Assembly (NCBI GenBank): GCA_964490005.1
Contig: CAZBBB010000016.1
Span: 1 to 44,621, forward strand
Direction: 5' to 3'
DNA: 44,621 nucleotides
Source: CAZBBB01 sp964490005
GTDB lineage: Bacteria > Planctomycetota > B15-G4
Made by a program: the position numbers and the translations under genes. The first letter of the stretch is position 1. The number at the start of each line of letters is the position of its first letter. This document shows, one piece after another, positions 15,020 to 23,210 of this stretch. The notes below the pieces were generated by a model that made no database searches, was not told the DNA's origin, and saw nothing but the letters and a program-made list of their open reading frames with translations.

Positions 15020-15976
15020 ATGTACGCAACGCTTCTGCTGGCAGCCACGCTGCTGCTGGGCCCGCCCGCCGCGGCGCCCGACGGCGCCGACGTGCAGGTC
15101 ACGCTCGCCAACGGCGACGTGCTGCGCGGCAAGCTGCTCGCCTCGAGCGCCCAGGTCGTGGTGCTCGAGCACGCCGTGCTCGGGCGGCTGACGCTCGCGC
15201 GGGGCGCGCTGGCCCCGCCGGGCGCGCCGCCGCCGCCGCCCGCGCCGACGACGGGCGCGCCGGTCGTGCCTGCGGCGGACGCCGCGCCGCCGGCCTCCGC
15301 CGCCGCGCCCGCCGCCGCGCCGCCCTCGCCCTGGTCGGGCTCGATCGACCTCGGGCTCAACGGCTCGGGCGGCAACACCGACGAGGACAAGCTGCGTCTC
15401 GCGCTGAAGGTGCGTCACGACGACGCCGAGGGCATCTGGGACGGCGGCGTGCTCTACCGGCGCGACGAGAGCGCCGGCGTCGTGAGCAGCGACCAGCGCT
15501 TCCTCGAGAGCCGCTACTCGTGGAAGCTGCCCGAGAGCGACTGGGGCCCCTTCGTGCAGGGCAGTCACGAGGTCGACCGCTTCAAGGACTTCGACAGCCG
15601 CACCGGCCTCGGCGGCGGCGCGGCCTACACGCACCGCGACGACGAGACCGCGCGCCTCATCAGCCGCTACGGCCTGGGGTTCGTGCAGACGAGCGGCGGC
15701 AGCGACGACGGCACCACGCCCGAGGGCATCCTGGGGCTCGACTACGAGCGGCAGGTCGACGAACTCACCCGCTTCGTCAGCCTGCTCGAACTGCTGCCCG
15801 ATCTGTCGGACGGCGGCGAGTACCGCGCGCGCGCCGACCTCGCGCTCGAGTGGAACCTCGACGCGACCTCCGAGTGGATGCTGCGCCTGGGGCTCGGCGG
15901 CGACTACGACTCGACGCCCGGCACGGCCGGCAGCACCGACGTCGAGTACTACCTCAGCCTCGGGCGGCGCTTCTGA
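15020..15976 (+). CDS. DUF481 domain protein, predicted outer-membrane beta-barrel
   Basis: A 318-residue exported protein. A signal peptide (MYATLLLAATLLLGPPAAA) is followed by a short domain with TLANGDVLRGKLLASSAQVV, which resembles the strand pattern seen before DUF481 barrels. A long Ala/Pro linker (about residues 65-110) comes next. From about 112, alternating amphipathic strands begin with GSIDLGLNGSGGNTDEDKL and end in VEYYLSLGRRF, with the C-terminal aromatic residue expected of outer-membrane barrels. DUF481 proteins are salt-stress or outer-membrane proteins of unknown function. The gene stands alone and converges on the 33-residue ORF. Confidence 0.82.
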   Translation: MYATLLLAATLLLGPPAAAPDGADVQVTLANGDVLRGKLLASSAQVVVLEHAVLGRLTLARGALAPPGAPPPPPAPTTGAPVVPAADAAPPASAAAPAAAPPSPWSGSIDLGLNGSGGNTDEDKLRLALKVRHDDAEGIWDGGVLYRRDESAGVVSSDQRFLESRYSWKLPESDWGPFVQGSHEVDRFKDFDSRTGLGGGAAYTHRDDETARLISRYGLGFVQTSGGSDDGTTPEGILGLDYERQVDELTRFVSLLELLPDLSDGGEYRARADLALEWNLDATSEWMLRLGLGGDYDSTPGTAGSTDVEYYLSLGRRF

Positions 15977-15991
15977 GCGGCCGGGCCGCGA

Positions 15992-16093
15992 CTACTTGGC
16001 GAGCTTCTTGGCGATCTTCTCGGCGCGCTTCTCGGCCGGCGTCTTGGCGGGCTTCTTCTTCTGTTCCTTCTTGCGGTCCATGTTCTTGCCCAT
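15992..16093 (-). CDS. Small lysine-rich basic peptide, 33 residues
   Basis: A short ORF starting MGKNMDRKKEQKKKPAKTPA and ending KRAEKIAKKLAK. About half the residues are Lys or Arg, with no hydrophobic core. The Shine-Dalgarno sequence GAGGAG lies 8 bases before the ATG, one of the best in this window, which supports real translation despite the length. It converges on the DUF481 gene and is divergent from the formiminotransferase gene. Function is unknown; charge alone suggests nucleic-acid or ribosome association. Many gene callers would miss it. Confidence 0.6.
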   Translation of the reverse strand: MGKNMDRKKEQKKKPAKTPAEKRAEKIAKKLAK

Positions 16094-16292
16094 GATCGTC
16101 GCTCCTCTCGCTGCTGGTGGTGGGGTCGGCGCGGCCGGGACGTTCCGACCGTCGTCGACGAGCGGCGAATGTACCGCGCCGGGATTCCGCCGCGCAGCGG
16201 TTTTGCGGCCGACGGCGGCGGTCATAATGCCGGCTCGACGGCGGCCCGCTCCGAGGGCCGCCGCCCCCCGACCCCCGCGCCGGAAGGTCGCC
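16094..16292. promoter_or_regulatory. Divergent intergenic region between the Lys-rich peptide and FTCD genes
   Basis: About 200 bases separate two divergent starts, so at least two promoters should lie here. The right end holds GGAAGG as the FTCD ribosome binding site and the left end GAGGAG for the small gene. I could not identify -35/-10 elements with confidence. Confidence 0.4.
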
Positions 16293-18128
16293 ATGAGCGA
16301 ACGACTCGTCGAGTGCGTCCCCAACTTCTCCGAGGGGCGCGACCGCGCGAAGATCGACGCGATCGTGGCCGCCGCGCGGGAGGTCGAAGGTTGCTCGGTG
16401 CTCGACGTCGACCCGGGGCGCGAGACCAACCGCACGGTCGTGACGCTGCTCGGCGCGCCGGGGCCGATCGCCGAGGCCGCCTTCCGCTGCATCGAGCGCG
16501 CCGCGCAGCTCATCGACATGACGAAGCACGAAGGCGCGCACCCGCGCCACGGCGCGACCGACGTCTGCCCCTTCATCCCGGTCGCGGGCGTCACGATGGA
16601 CGAGTGCGCGCAGATCGCGCGCGAGGTGGGAAAGCGCGTCGGCGAGCAGCTCGGCATCCCCGTGTATCTGTACGAGCACGCGGCCAGCCGGCCCGAGCGG
16701 CGCAGCCTGGCGAAGGTGCGCGCCGGCGAGTACGAGGCGCTGCCCGAGAAGCTCGCCAAGCCCGAGTGGAAGCCCGACTACGGGCCGGCGAAGTTCCTGC
16801 CCAAGACGGGCGTGGTCACGATCGGCGCGCGCGAGTTCCTGATCGCCTGGAACGTGAACCTGAACACGGCGCGCAAGGAGGCGGCCGACGAGCTGGCCGG
16901 CGAGATCCGCGAGACCGGGCGCGCGCTGCGGCGCGGGCAGACCGACGCCTGGTACTCCAGTGGCGCGCTGGTGAAGTACCGGCCGAGCAAGGGGCAGTTC
17001 CCCTGCGCCGAGTGCGAGACGACGGCGCGCAGTTTCGCCGAGCTCGAGGCGCATACGCGCAAGGCGCACGACCGCGACCTGCGCGCCGAGCTGGCCTTCT
17101 TCGACCGCGATCCCGAGGCGCTCGAGGGCGTCAACGTGATGAAGCGCGGGCTGTTCGACGAGTGTCGCGCCGTCGGCTGGGTGATCCCCGAGTACGGGCG
17201 CGCGCAGATCTCGGTCAACCTCACCAACTACAAGGTCACGCCGCCGCACGCGGTCTATGACGCGGTGCGCAGGCTCGCCGCCGAGCGCGGGCTGGTCGTG
17301 ACGGGCAGCGAGGTCGTCGGCCTGATCCCCTACGACGCGATCCGGCAGGCGGGCGAGCACTACCTCGCGCTGCAGGGTGCCAGCACCGCGCTGCCGGCGC
17401 GCGACGTCGTCGAGATCGGCGTGCAGTCGCTGGGCCTGCGCGACGTCGGCGCGTTCGACATCGACAAGCGCGTGCTGGGGTTGCCGCAGCGCAAGGGCCC
17501 GCTGATCAGGCTCGACAGCGGCGCGCTGGCCGACGAGGTCAGCCGTCCGACGCCCGCGCCCGGCGGCGGCAGCCTGGCCGCGCTGGCCGGCGCGCTCGGC
17601 GCCTCGCTCGCGGCGATGGTCGGCAATCTCAGCCACGCCAAGAAGGGTTTCGAAGAGCGGCGCGACGAGCTGGCGGCCGCGGCCGGCCAGTGCCAGGCGC
17701 TCAAGGAGCGTCTGCTCGCCGCCGTCGACGCCGACACCGAGGCCTTCAACGAAGTCATCGCCGCCATGCGCCTGCCCAAGGGCACGGCCGCCGAGAAGGC
17801 CGCGCGCGAGGCGGCGATTCAGGCCGGGACGAAACTTGCCGCCGAGGTGCCGCTCGCGACGGCCGACGATTGTCTGTCGGCGCTGCGCCTGTGCCGCACG
17901 ATGGCCGAGCGCGGCAACCCCGCCTCGATCACCGACGCGGGCGTCGGCGCGCTGCTCGCCTGGAGCGGCGTGCAGGGCGCGCTCGACAACGTCGCCATCA
18001 ACCTCGGCTCGATCACCGACGCGGCCTGGGTCGCCGAGATGCGCGGCACGTTGGCGGGGCGGCGCAGCGATGCGGATCGCTTGCTGGCCGAGACGCGGGG
18101 GCTGGTGGACGCGGCGCTCGCGGGCTGA
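16293..18128 (+). CDS. ftcD: Glutamate formimidoyltransferase-formimidoyltetrahydrofolate cyclodeaminase fusion with zinc-finger-like insert
   Basis: A 611-residue bifunctional folate enzyme of histidine degradation. The transferase moves the formimino group from formiminoglutamate to tetrahydrofolate, and the cyclodeaminase releases ammonia to give methenyl-THF. The N-terminal transferase shows LVECVPNFSEGRD, RTVVTLLGAP, HPRHGATDVCPFIPV and LIAWNVNLNTA. The C-terminal cyclodeaminase begins near residue 415 with SRPTPAPGGGSLAALAGAL. It is about 70 residues longer than mammalian FTCD (541). The excess sits near residues 222-290 and contains C238-x2-C241-x12-H254-x4-H259, a C2H2 zinc-finger spacing. 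GGAAGG precedes the ATG. No other hut genes are nearby. Confidence 0.92.
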   Translation: MSERLVECVPNFSEGRDRAKIDAIVAAAREVEGCSVLDVDPGRETNRTVVTLLGAPGPIAEAAFRCIERAAQLIDMTKHEGAHPRHGATDVCPFIPVAGVTMDECAQIAREVGKRVGEQLGIPVYLYEHAASRPERRSLAKVRAGEYEALPEKLAKPEWKPDYGPAKFLPKTGVVTIGAREFLIAWNVNLNTARKEAADELAGEIRETGRALRRGQTDAWYSSGALVKYRPSKGQFPCAECETTARSFAELEAHTRKAHDRDLRAELAFFDRDPEALEGVNVMKRGLFDECRAVGWVIPEYGRAQISVNLTNYKVTPPHAVYDAVRRLAAERGLVVTGSEVVGLIPYDAIRQAGEHYLALQGASTALPARDVVEIGVQSLGLRDVGAFDIDKRVLGLPQRKGPLIRLDSGALADEVSRPTPAPGGGSLAALAGALGASLAAMVGNLSHAKKGFEERRDELAAAAGQCQALKERLLAAVDADTEAFNEVIAAMRLPKGTAAEKAAREAAIQAGTKLAAEVPLATADDCLSALRLCRTMAERGNPASITDAGVGALLAWSGVQGALDNVAINLGSITDAAWVAEMRGTLAGRRSDADRLLAETRGLVDAALAG

Positions 18129-18139
18129 GCCGGGCGCGC

Positions 18140-18166
18140 GGCAACGGCAACGGCAACGGCAACGGC
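18140..18166 (+). repeat. Hexanucleotide tandem repeat (GGCAAC, about 4.5 copies)
   Basis: Four perfect GGCAAC units and a final GGC follow the FTCD stop by 11 bases. It is a simple repeat that could vary in copy number by slippage. It lies outside any coding region. Confidence 0.8.
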
Positions 18167-18201
18167 GGGGAGTCGGTGAGGGCGGCTGGCTCGAGGGGCT
18201 G

Positions 18202-18279
18202 CTCGCCTCCGGCCACGTGACGCCTCCGGCTCGCAGCCCCTCGGCCGCGCCGCCCGGCACGCGCTCGCTTCGCCTCGGG
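18202..18279. repeat. Interspersed 78-bp intergenic repeat, copy 1
   Basis: This stretch matches 43687-43764 in the same orientation with 72 of 78 identical positions and no gaps. It contains two GCCTCCGG units around CACGTG and ends GCGCTCGCTTCGCCTCGGG. Both copies lie shortly after the stop of a rightward gene. Here it lies between the FTCD stop and the convergent DUF6265 gene, ending 6 bases before the latter's stop. It may act as a transcription terminator or be a mobile extragenic repeat. Confidence 0.75.
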
Positions 18280-18285
18280 ACGATG

Positions 18286-18870
18286 TCAGCGGATGCGCTG
18301 CATCGTGAAGCAGCGGAGCACCTCCCGGGCGCGCTCGACGCCGTTCAACTCGTCGCGCTGGAGACCCTCCCAGTGGACGTGCAGGGTGCGCTCGCCGATG
18401 CGCTCGTAACGGATGTGTCGCGGATACGCGTCGATGCTCGCGTCGAACTCGATCACGTCGCCGGCGCCGGGCCGCGCCGCGTACTCGACGGCAGGGTCGC
18501 CCTCGAGCCGGCTCACGAGATGCAGGCCGTCCGGGCGAGCCTCGATGCGCAGGTGCCTGATCGCGCGCCCGGATCCCGAGGCGGCGTTCCACGACAAGAG
18601 CGTGCCGAGCATCACGCCGCCGCGCGGCGGCGTCCACCACTCGTCGTCGACCGGTCGGCCCTGATGAGAGCCGCGCCCGCGCTCGATGGCCCAGCCACCT
18701 GCGAGCCACGCGATCGGTTCGAGCGGCGCGGAGTACGCATCGTGTCGCGGGATCGCCGGCCACGGTGCGCTCTCGGGTCGCGGCGCCGCGTCGTCCGCGG
18801 CGATGCTCGCGCAGGCAGAGAGCGGGAGCGCGAGCGACACGAGCAACGCGGCGTGCCGCACCCGCGGCAC
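18286..18870 (-). CDS. DUF6265-like lipoprotein, paralogue 2
   Basis: A 194-residue predicted lipoprotein. The start is taken as GTG at 18870 (an in-frame GTG at 18861 is an alternative), giving MPRVRHAALLVSLALPLSAC with a lipobox LSAC. The mature part carries PIAWLAGGWAIERG, DDEWWTPPRGGVMLGTLLSW, HLRIEARPDGLHLVSRLEG and AYPRHIRYERIGERTLHVHW. These match its upstream neighbour position by position, so the two are tandem paralogues; the pattern fits DUF6265. The start lies two bases after the neighbour's stop, so they form an operon. Function is unknown; the fold is probably a lipocalin-like barrel that could bind a small molecule. Confidence 0.75.
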   Translation of the reverse strand: MPRVRHAALLVSLALPLSACASIAADDAAPRPESAPWPAIPRHDAYSAPLEPIAWLAGGWAIERGRGSHQGRPVDDEWWTPPRGGVMLGTLLSWNAASGSGRAIRHLRIEARPDGLHLVSRLEGDPAVEYAARPGAGDVIEFDASIDAYPRHIRYERIGERTLHVHWEGLQRDELNGVERAREVLRCFTMQRIR

Positions 18871-18872
18871 GC

Positions 18873-19391
18873 TCAGATCCGCGTGAGCAGGTAGATGTCG
18901 GACTTCTCGGCGCCGGCTTCGGTGCCGTGCAGCGTGACGCGCAGCGTGCGCTGGTCGAGGCGTTCGTAGCGGATCAGGCGCGGGAAGTCGTGCTCGGGCG
19001 CGAAGAACTCGAGCACCTGCTCGTCGGCGAGGCGCGCGGGGAAGTCGGTGGGCGGCGCGCCGCCCGGTTGCGCGACGTAGGTCAGGCCTTCGGGGCGCGC
19101 CTCGAGCCGCAGGTGCTCGAAGAACACGGCGCGTCCATCCATCATCAGCCGGCCGGCGCCGAGCATCAGCCCGCCGCGCGGAGGTGTCCACCACTCCTCC
19201 ATCACGCCGCCCCAGACCTCGCCCGTCCAGCCGCCCGTGAGCCACGCGGCGGGCGCGAGCGCGGCCGACGCCTCGTCGAGATGGGGCGCGGTCGAGGGCG
19301 GCGGGCCGCCGTCGTCGGGGAAGATCGCGCACGCGGGCAGCACCAGCGGCAGCAGCGCGACGAGCAGCAGGGTGGGCAGGGGGCGCGACAT
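18873..19391 (-). CDS. DUF6265-like lipoprotein, paralogue 1
   Basis: A 172-residue predicted lipoprotein starting MSRPLPTLLLVALLPLVLPAC, with a good lipobox LPAC. The mature domain shows APAAWLTGGWTGEV, MEEWWTPPRGGLMLGAGRLM, HLRLEARPEGLTYVAQP and EHDFPRLIRYERLDQRTL, the DUF6265 pattern. It should be anchored in a membrane and face outward. AAGGAG lies 7 bases before the ATG at 19391. It is the first gene of a two-gene operon with its paralogue, divergent from the FG-GAP gene. No function is known. Confidence 0.82.
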   Translation of the reverse strand: MSRPLPTLLLVALLPLVLPACAIFPDDGGPPPSTAPHLDEASAALAPAAWLTGGWTGEVWGGVMEEWWTPPRGGLMLGAGRLMMDGRAVFFEHLRLEARPEGLTYVAQPGGAPPTDFPARLADEQVLEFFAPEHDFPRLIRYERLDQRTLRVTLHGTEAGAEKSDIYLLTRI

Positions 19392-19591
19392 GGAAGGGCT
19401 CCTTCGGGGCAAGTGAAACCATCTCGCGCGAAATCCGTGGAAGAATGCGGACGTATCGAGCGATGGAGCAGTCCTGCCGCCCTGCAAGGTAGGCGAATTC
19501 GAGAGACGGTGGTAGGCTCCGAGCCATGTGGCAGCGCCTGTGGGGGCGGGAACCGAGCAGGGCGCGGAGTCCACGGGATGGGAGGTTCGCG
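19392..19591. promoter_or_regulatory. Divergent intergenic region between DUF6265 and FG-GAP genes
   Basis: Two hundred bases separate the two starts. It holds AAGGAG for the leftward gene and GGAGG (six bases before the ATG) for the rightward gene. Promoters for both operons are expected here, but I see no consensus element I would defend. Confidence 0.35.
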
Positions 19592-21226
19592 ATGAACGCA
19601 CGCTGGCTGCTCGTGGCGGCCTTGGCCGCTGGACCGTTGCCGTCCGACCTGCAGGCACAGTCGTCGCCCCTGCTGCAATTGCAAGGCCAGCCCTACTCCA
19701 ACGGCGCCATGACGCTGCACCTGATCGGGACGCCCGGTCAAGCGACGCTGCTGCTCTTCGGCCTGGATCCTCTCGACCCGCCGGCGCAGACGACGAAGGG
19801 CGCCTTCTACATCGGCACGGTCTTCAACGCCTTCTCGCTCGGTGCGATTCCAGCGCTCGGTCGCATCGACATGCCCGTCGCGGTCCCACCGCTCGACCCG
19901 GTGCTCGCGGGCATCCCGATCGTGATGCAGGCGCTCGTGCCGGGAGCGCTCAGCAACCCCGCGACGCTGCCGCTCGATCAGCCGTACTACGTGCCGGCCG
20001 AGCTTGTGATGCTCGCGTCGCCGAGTCCAACGGCTTTGGGACTCTTCAGCGACAGGTTCGCTACGGGAGACCTGAATGGAGACGGGTATCCTGACGTTGC
20101 CGTGGCGGCAGGGAAGGAGCATGCCTCCGGCGTCAGCGAGTCGGGGCGCGTCTACGTTTTCTGGGGACCCGACCTCGCGAGTCTCACTTCGTTGCAGTCT
20201 CCTTCGCCCAGCATCAAGGGCTTTTTTGGAGTGGGCTTGGTTGTGAGCGACTTCGACAATGATGGAGTCGATGATCTGCTGGTCACGGAGGGGACGGGCA
20301 CTCCAGCGGTGTCTCCGCATGGTCGAGCTCACGTCTTCAGCGGCGGAGAGCCCTTCGCCGTGTCTCCCGCGCTCAGCATTGACAGCTTGGGCTCTGGCGG
20401 CGCCTACACGCAGTACGGTCACTTCATGGTTGCCGCGGACTTGAATGCCGACGGATTCCGTGACTTCGCCGTCGGCGTCGAGCGCGCCGTTGTGCAAGGT
20501 TTCGCGAACGCCGGGCTGATCGAAGTGCACTGGGGGCCGGACTTCTCGCAGGGCGGCCTCCTGTTTGCGCCAGTGATCGAGACGAACGGCTTCTTCGGCG
20601 AGCGGCTTGGACTCGGTGACATCAACGGCGACGACGTGGCCGACATCATCGTGGGCAATCCGCGCAAGGCCGTAGGCGGGACTCCCTCAATGGGACAGGT
20701 GCACCTGCTGCAGGCTCCATCGCTGGGCCTCGTGAAGACGTTGTCGCACCCACTTCCCAGCGGCCTTAACTCCCGATTCGGCAACGCCGTCGTGGGCGAG
20801 GATCTCGATGGGGACGGCATGGCCGACGTCATCGCGACCGACCAGCGGAATCACGCCTTCGTATTCTGGTCACCAGACTTCAGCAAGTACACTGTCATCA
20901 CGCGGCCGCCGGATCCAGTTGGGGGTACGGGGATCAGCATTTCATTCGGGTACTTCGCCGCGACCGGAGACGTGAACGGTGACGGCTTGGCAGACGTCTT
21001 GGTGGCGGAGCCGTACTTCCAGCGAGTCTTCGCGGCAATGGGACCGTACTGGTCAATCTTTCACGTCGTGCTGGACGGCCTGCAGGGGGCAATCAGCGAC
21101 TTCGGGTGGGGATTGCAATCGCGGGACATCGATCTCGATGGAAAAGCGGAACTGCTCGTGGGCAACGACTTTGGAGATGTGGGCGGGATTGGTGCCGGCC
21201 GCCTGGCCGTGTTCGATCTCAACTGA
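19592..21226 (+). CDS. Secreted FG-GAP/VCBS repeat protein (integrin-alpha-like propeller)
   Basis: A 544-residue exported protein. The signal peptide MNARWLLVAALAAGPLPS ends near LQAQ. An N-terminal module (about 24-145) with KGAFYIGTVFNAFSLGAIPA resembles segments of two other secreted proteins in this window. From about 150, repeated FG-GAP units carry calcium-loop motifs such as TGDLNGDGYPDVAVAAG, SDFDNDGVDDLLV, ADLNADGFRDFAV, GDINGDDVADIIV, EDLDGDGMADVIA, GDVNGDGLADVLV and a last IDLDGKAELLV, about seven blades. Such propellers bind calcium and mediate adhesion or display. GGAGG at six bases fixes the start. GC falls sharply within the gene: 29 of 60 in 20221-20280. Confidence 0.87.
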   Translation: MNARWLLVAALAAGPLPSDLQAQSSPLLQLQGQPYSNGAMTLHLIGTPGQATLLLFGLDPLDPPAQTTKGAFYIGTVFNAFSLGAIPALGRIDMPVAVPPLDPVLAGIPIVMQALVPGALSNPATLPLDQPYYVPAELVMLASPSPTALGLFSDRFATGDLNGDGYPDVAVAAGKEHASGVSESGRVYVFWGPDLASLTSLQSPSPSIKGFFGVGLVVSDFDNDGVDDLLVTEGTGTPAVSPHGRAHVFSGGEPFAVSPALSIDSLGSGGAYTQYGHFMVAADLNADGFRDFAVGVERAVVQGFANAGLIEVHWGPDFSQGGLLFAPVIETNGFFGERLGLGDINGDDVADIIVGNPRKAVGGTPSMGQVHLLQAPSLGLVKTLSHPLPSGLNSRFGNAVVGEDLDGDGMADVIATDQRNHAFVFWSPDFSKYTVITRPPDPVGGTGISISFGYFAATGDVNGDGLADVLVAEPYFQRVFAAMGPYWSIFHVVLDGLQGAISDFGWGLQSRDIDLDGKAELLVGNDFGDVGGIGAGRLAVFDLN

Positions 21227-21264
21227 TCGTTCCTCGTGAGGTGCATTCAGCAGGAGGAATGGCC

Positions 21265-22911
21265 GTGATAGGTTCGATGATCAGAACTGGACTAGCGGTC
21301 TGTGTCTTGGTGCTGGCTGCAGGAGCCATGCAGACGACGATCTGGGTGGACGCGGTAGCCGGAGATGACAGTTCCTTCGATCCTACCGACCCCGAGTCGC
21401 CCTACCTTACGATAGGAAAGGCAGTAGACGCTGCCAACGTTGGATCCGGCGACTACATCATCAAGGTCGTAGAGGGGAACTACACGCACGCGCACGAACA
21501 GGGCGGAGGCGCCTCGAGTCCGGGCTATCCGATCGAGATCACGCGAGCCGGGATCATGCTGGAATCGGAGTCGGAGGATGAAGAGGAGCGCGCACGACTT
21601 GGAGGAGACGTCGAGGACTCCGAAGTCGAGGCGCTGATCATCGTCAGTGCATCGACACTCGAGGACCCTGTCACCATTCAGCGGCTGATCTTCAAGGGGC
21701 AGGACATCGAGGACGTCGAGGCGCCCAGCGGTCTTTGGCTCAGGGGAGAAGACACACAAGGTGCGGTGATCACGGGGAACAAGTTCGAGCGGAGCGAGAT
21801 GAACGGCACTCAGGCCCCGCATCGACCCACGATTCTCGTGGGTGGCGACAGCAGCGGTGCGGGCATCTCAAATTGCGAGATCTCATGGAACATCATCGAA
21901 GCCTCGACGCGGGCTGCCATCGAAGTCATTGGCCCCGGAAGCGTCACTGCGCTGTCGATTGCTCGGAATACGGTCCGCAACGCCACGGGTACGACATCCG
22001 CGTACGGCGTGCGCTGGTCGGGCGTTGAGCGCACGCTGAGCGGATACTCTGAGATCGTCCTCAACAGCATTCAGTCGTCCGGCGGAGGAGTCGGAACGGG
22101 AGTGAGCGTCGAGGTCGCCTTGTCAGATCAGGATGAGGTACAGAGCAATTTCAACGTCGGGAGGATCATCGGCAACACGATCGCGGGTTGCGCGGACGCC
22201 GGCATCGAACTGTGCTCCGATGATGGCGCCAACGTCACGGTCGGCAGCCTGCATCGCAACACGATCCGGGGCAACGGCGGCTCGGGCATCCGCTGCGTCT
22301 TCGATCCGGGGAGTGACGGCGACGGCCTCGCTTACATCAACTTCAACGCCGAGGGCAACCTGATCGTCGACAATGGTGGCTTCGGCTACGAGTTCGCTGG
22401 ACTGGGCCCCGAGAGCTCCAGTGCCAAGTACTTCGTGAACGAGACGATCGCAGGCAATGCAGGGGCGGCCTTCGGATTCGTCGACTGGTTCGACCCTGAA
22501 GAACAGATCACCGAGGAGGAGTTCGCGGGGTCCTTCGTGAAGCTGGCGAACGCCATCCTGTGGGGCAACGACCACGAGGGGAGTTACGACCAGGTCGTCG
22601 GCCTGAACGAGGAGCTATTGCAGGCCATGATCGACTTCACGTCGTACTCGATCTGGGAAGGTCTGGCGACGCCGCTCTACGACAACAATCTCAACTCCGA
22701 TCCGCTCTTCGTGGACGAGTCTGGCGGCGACTTTCACCTCGACACCGGGTCACCGGCGATTGACAGCGGTCGCGCACCTGGAAACGTGACGGCGGTCATC
22801 GACATCGACATCGAAGACCGAGTCCAAGATGGCAACTTCAACTGCACCGGGAGCCCGCAGAACGTCGTGGACCGTGGCGCCGATGAGGTCCCCGAGCCCG
22901 ACTGTCCGTAG
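21265..22911 (+). CDS. Secreted right-handed parallel beta-helix protein
   Basis: A 548-residue exported protein. AGGAGGA at 21252-21258 is too close to the ATG at 21259 but well placed for the in-frame GTG at 21265, so I take the GTG. The signal peptide contains IRTGLAVCVLVLAAGAM. The mature part opens with TTIWVDAVAGDDSSFDPTDP and PYLTIGKAVDAANVG, the start typical of choice-of-anchor Q/DUF1565 helices. Many short strands with N-rich turns follow (ITGNKFERS, IARNTVRNATG, LHRNTIRGNGGSGI), then DPLFVDESGGDFHLDTGSPAIDSG in pieces near the end. The role may be surface adhesion or glycan binding. It lies 38 bases after the FG-GAP gene, likely the same operon, and shares its lower GC. Confidence 0.83.
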   Translation: MIGSMIRTGLAVCVLVLAAGAMQTTIWVDAVAGDDSSFDPTDPESPYLTIGKAVDAANVGSGDYIIKVVEGNYTHAHEQGGGASSPGYPIEITRAGIMLESESEDEEERARLGGDVEDSEVEALIIVSASTLEDPVTIQRLIFKGQDIEDVEAPSGLWLRGEDTQGAVITGNKFERSEMNGTQAPHRPTILVGGDSSGAGISNCEISWNIIEASTRAAIEVIGPGSVTALSIARNTVRNATGTTSAYGVRWSGVERTLSGYSEIVLNSIQSSGGGVGTGVSVEVALSDQDEVQSNFNVGRIIGNTIAGCADAGIELCSDDGANVTVGSLHRNTIRGNGGSGIRCVFDPGSDGDGLAYINFNAEGNLIVDNGGFGYEFAGLGPESSSAKYFVNETIAGNAGAAFGFVDWFDPEEQITEEEFAGSFVKLANAILWGNDHEGSYDQVVGLNEELLQAMIDFTSYSIWEGLATPLYDNNLNSDPLFVDESGGDFHLDTGSPAIDSGRAPGNVTAVIDIDIEDRVQDGNFNCTGSPQNVVDRGADEVPEPDCP

Positions 22912-22929
22912 TCCCGCTACAATCGCCGC

Positions 22930-23145
22930 GTGAGCAGCCCCGACGCAAGCGGCCCGAAGCTGACGCGGCGCGACGAGGCGCTGCTCGAGGCCTGCGCCTG
23001 GCTCGAGCGGCATCCCGAGAACTACGACGGCGCCGATCGCACGCGCGTCATCCGCTGGATCCGCGGCATCGAGGCGCGCTTCGGGCGACTGCGGTGGCCG
23101 GCCTCGGCGGAGGTGCCGCGGCCGTACACCGGCGAGCTGCCCTGA
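22930..23145 (+). CDS. Hypothetical protein, 71 residues
   Basis: A small ORF from a GTG at 22930, starting MSSPDASGPKLTRRDEALLE. It is mostly helical by composition, with ACAWLERHPENYDG and RVIRWIRGIEARFGRLRWP, and returns to the high GC typical of the chromosome. I recognise no family. It has 18 bases to the preceding gene and 65 to the next. High third-position GC supports it being real. Confidence 0.55.
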   Translation: MSSPDASGPKLTRRDEALLEACAWLERHPENYDGADRTRVIRWIRGIEARFGRLRWPASAEVPRPYTGELP

Positions 23146-23210
23146 GGCGGCGCAGCGTGACGAACCCGGCCCTTCCGTAACGGCGGCGCGTGCCGTCCGT
23201 CGGGACGGCC

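Noticed and set aside
18140..18166. Possible CRISPR-like repeat
   Set aside because: The GGCAAC units are contiguous with no spacers, so it is only a simple tandem repeat.
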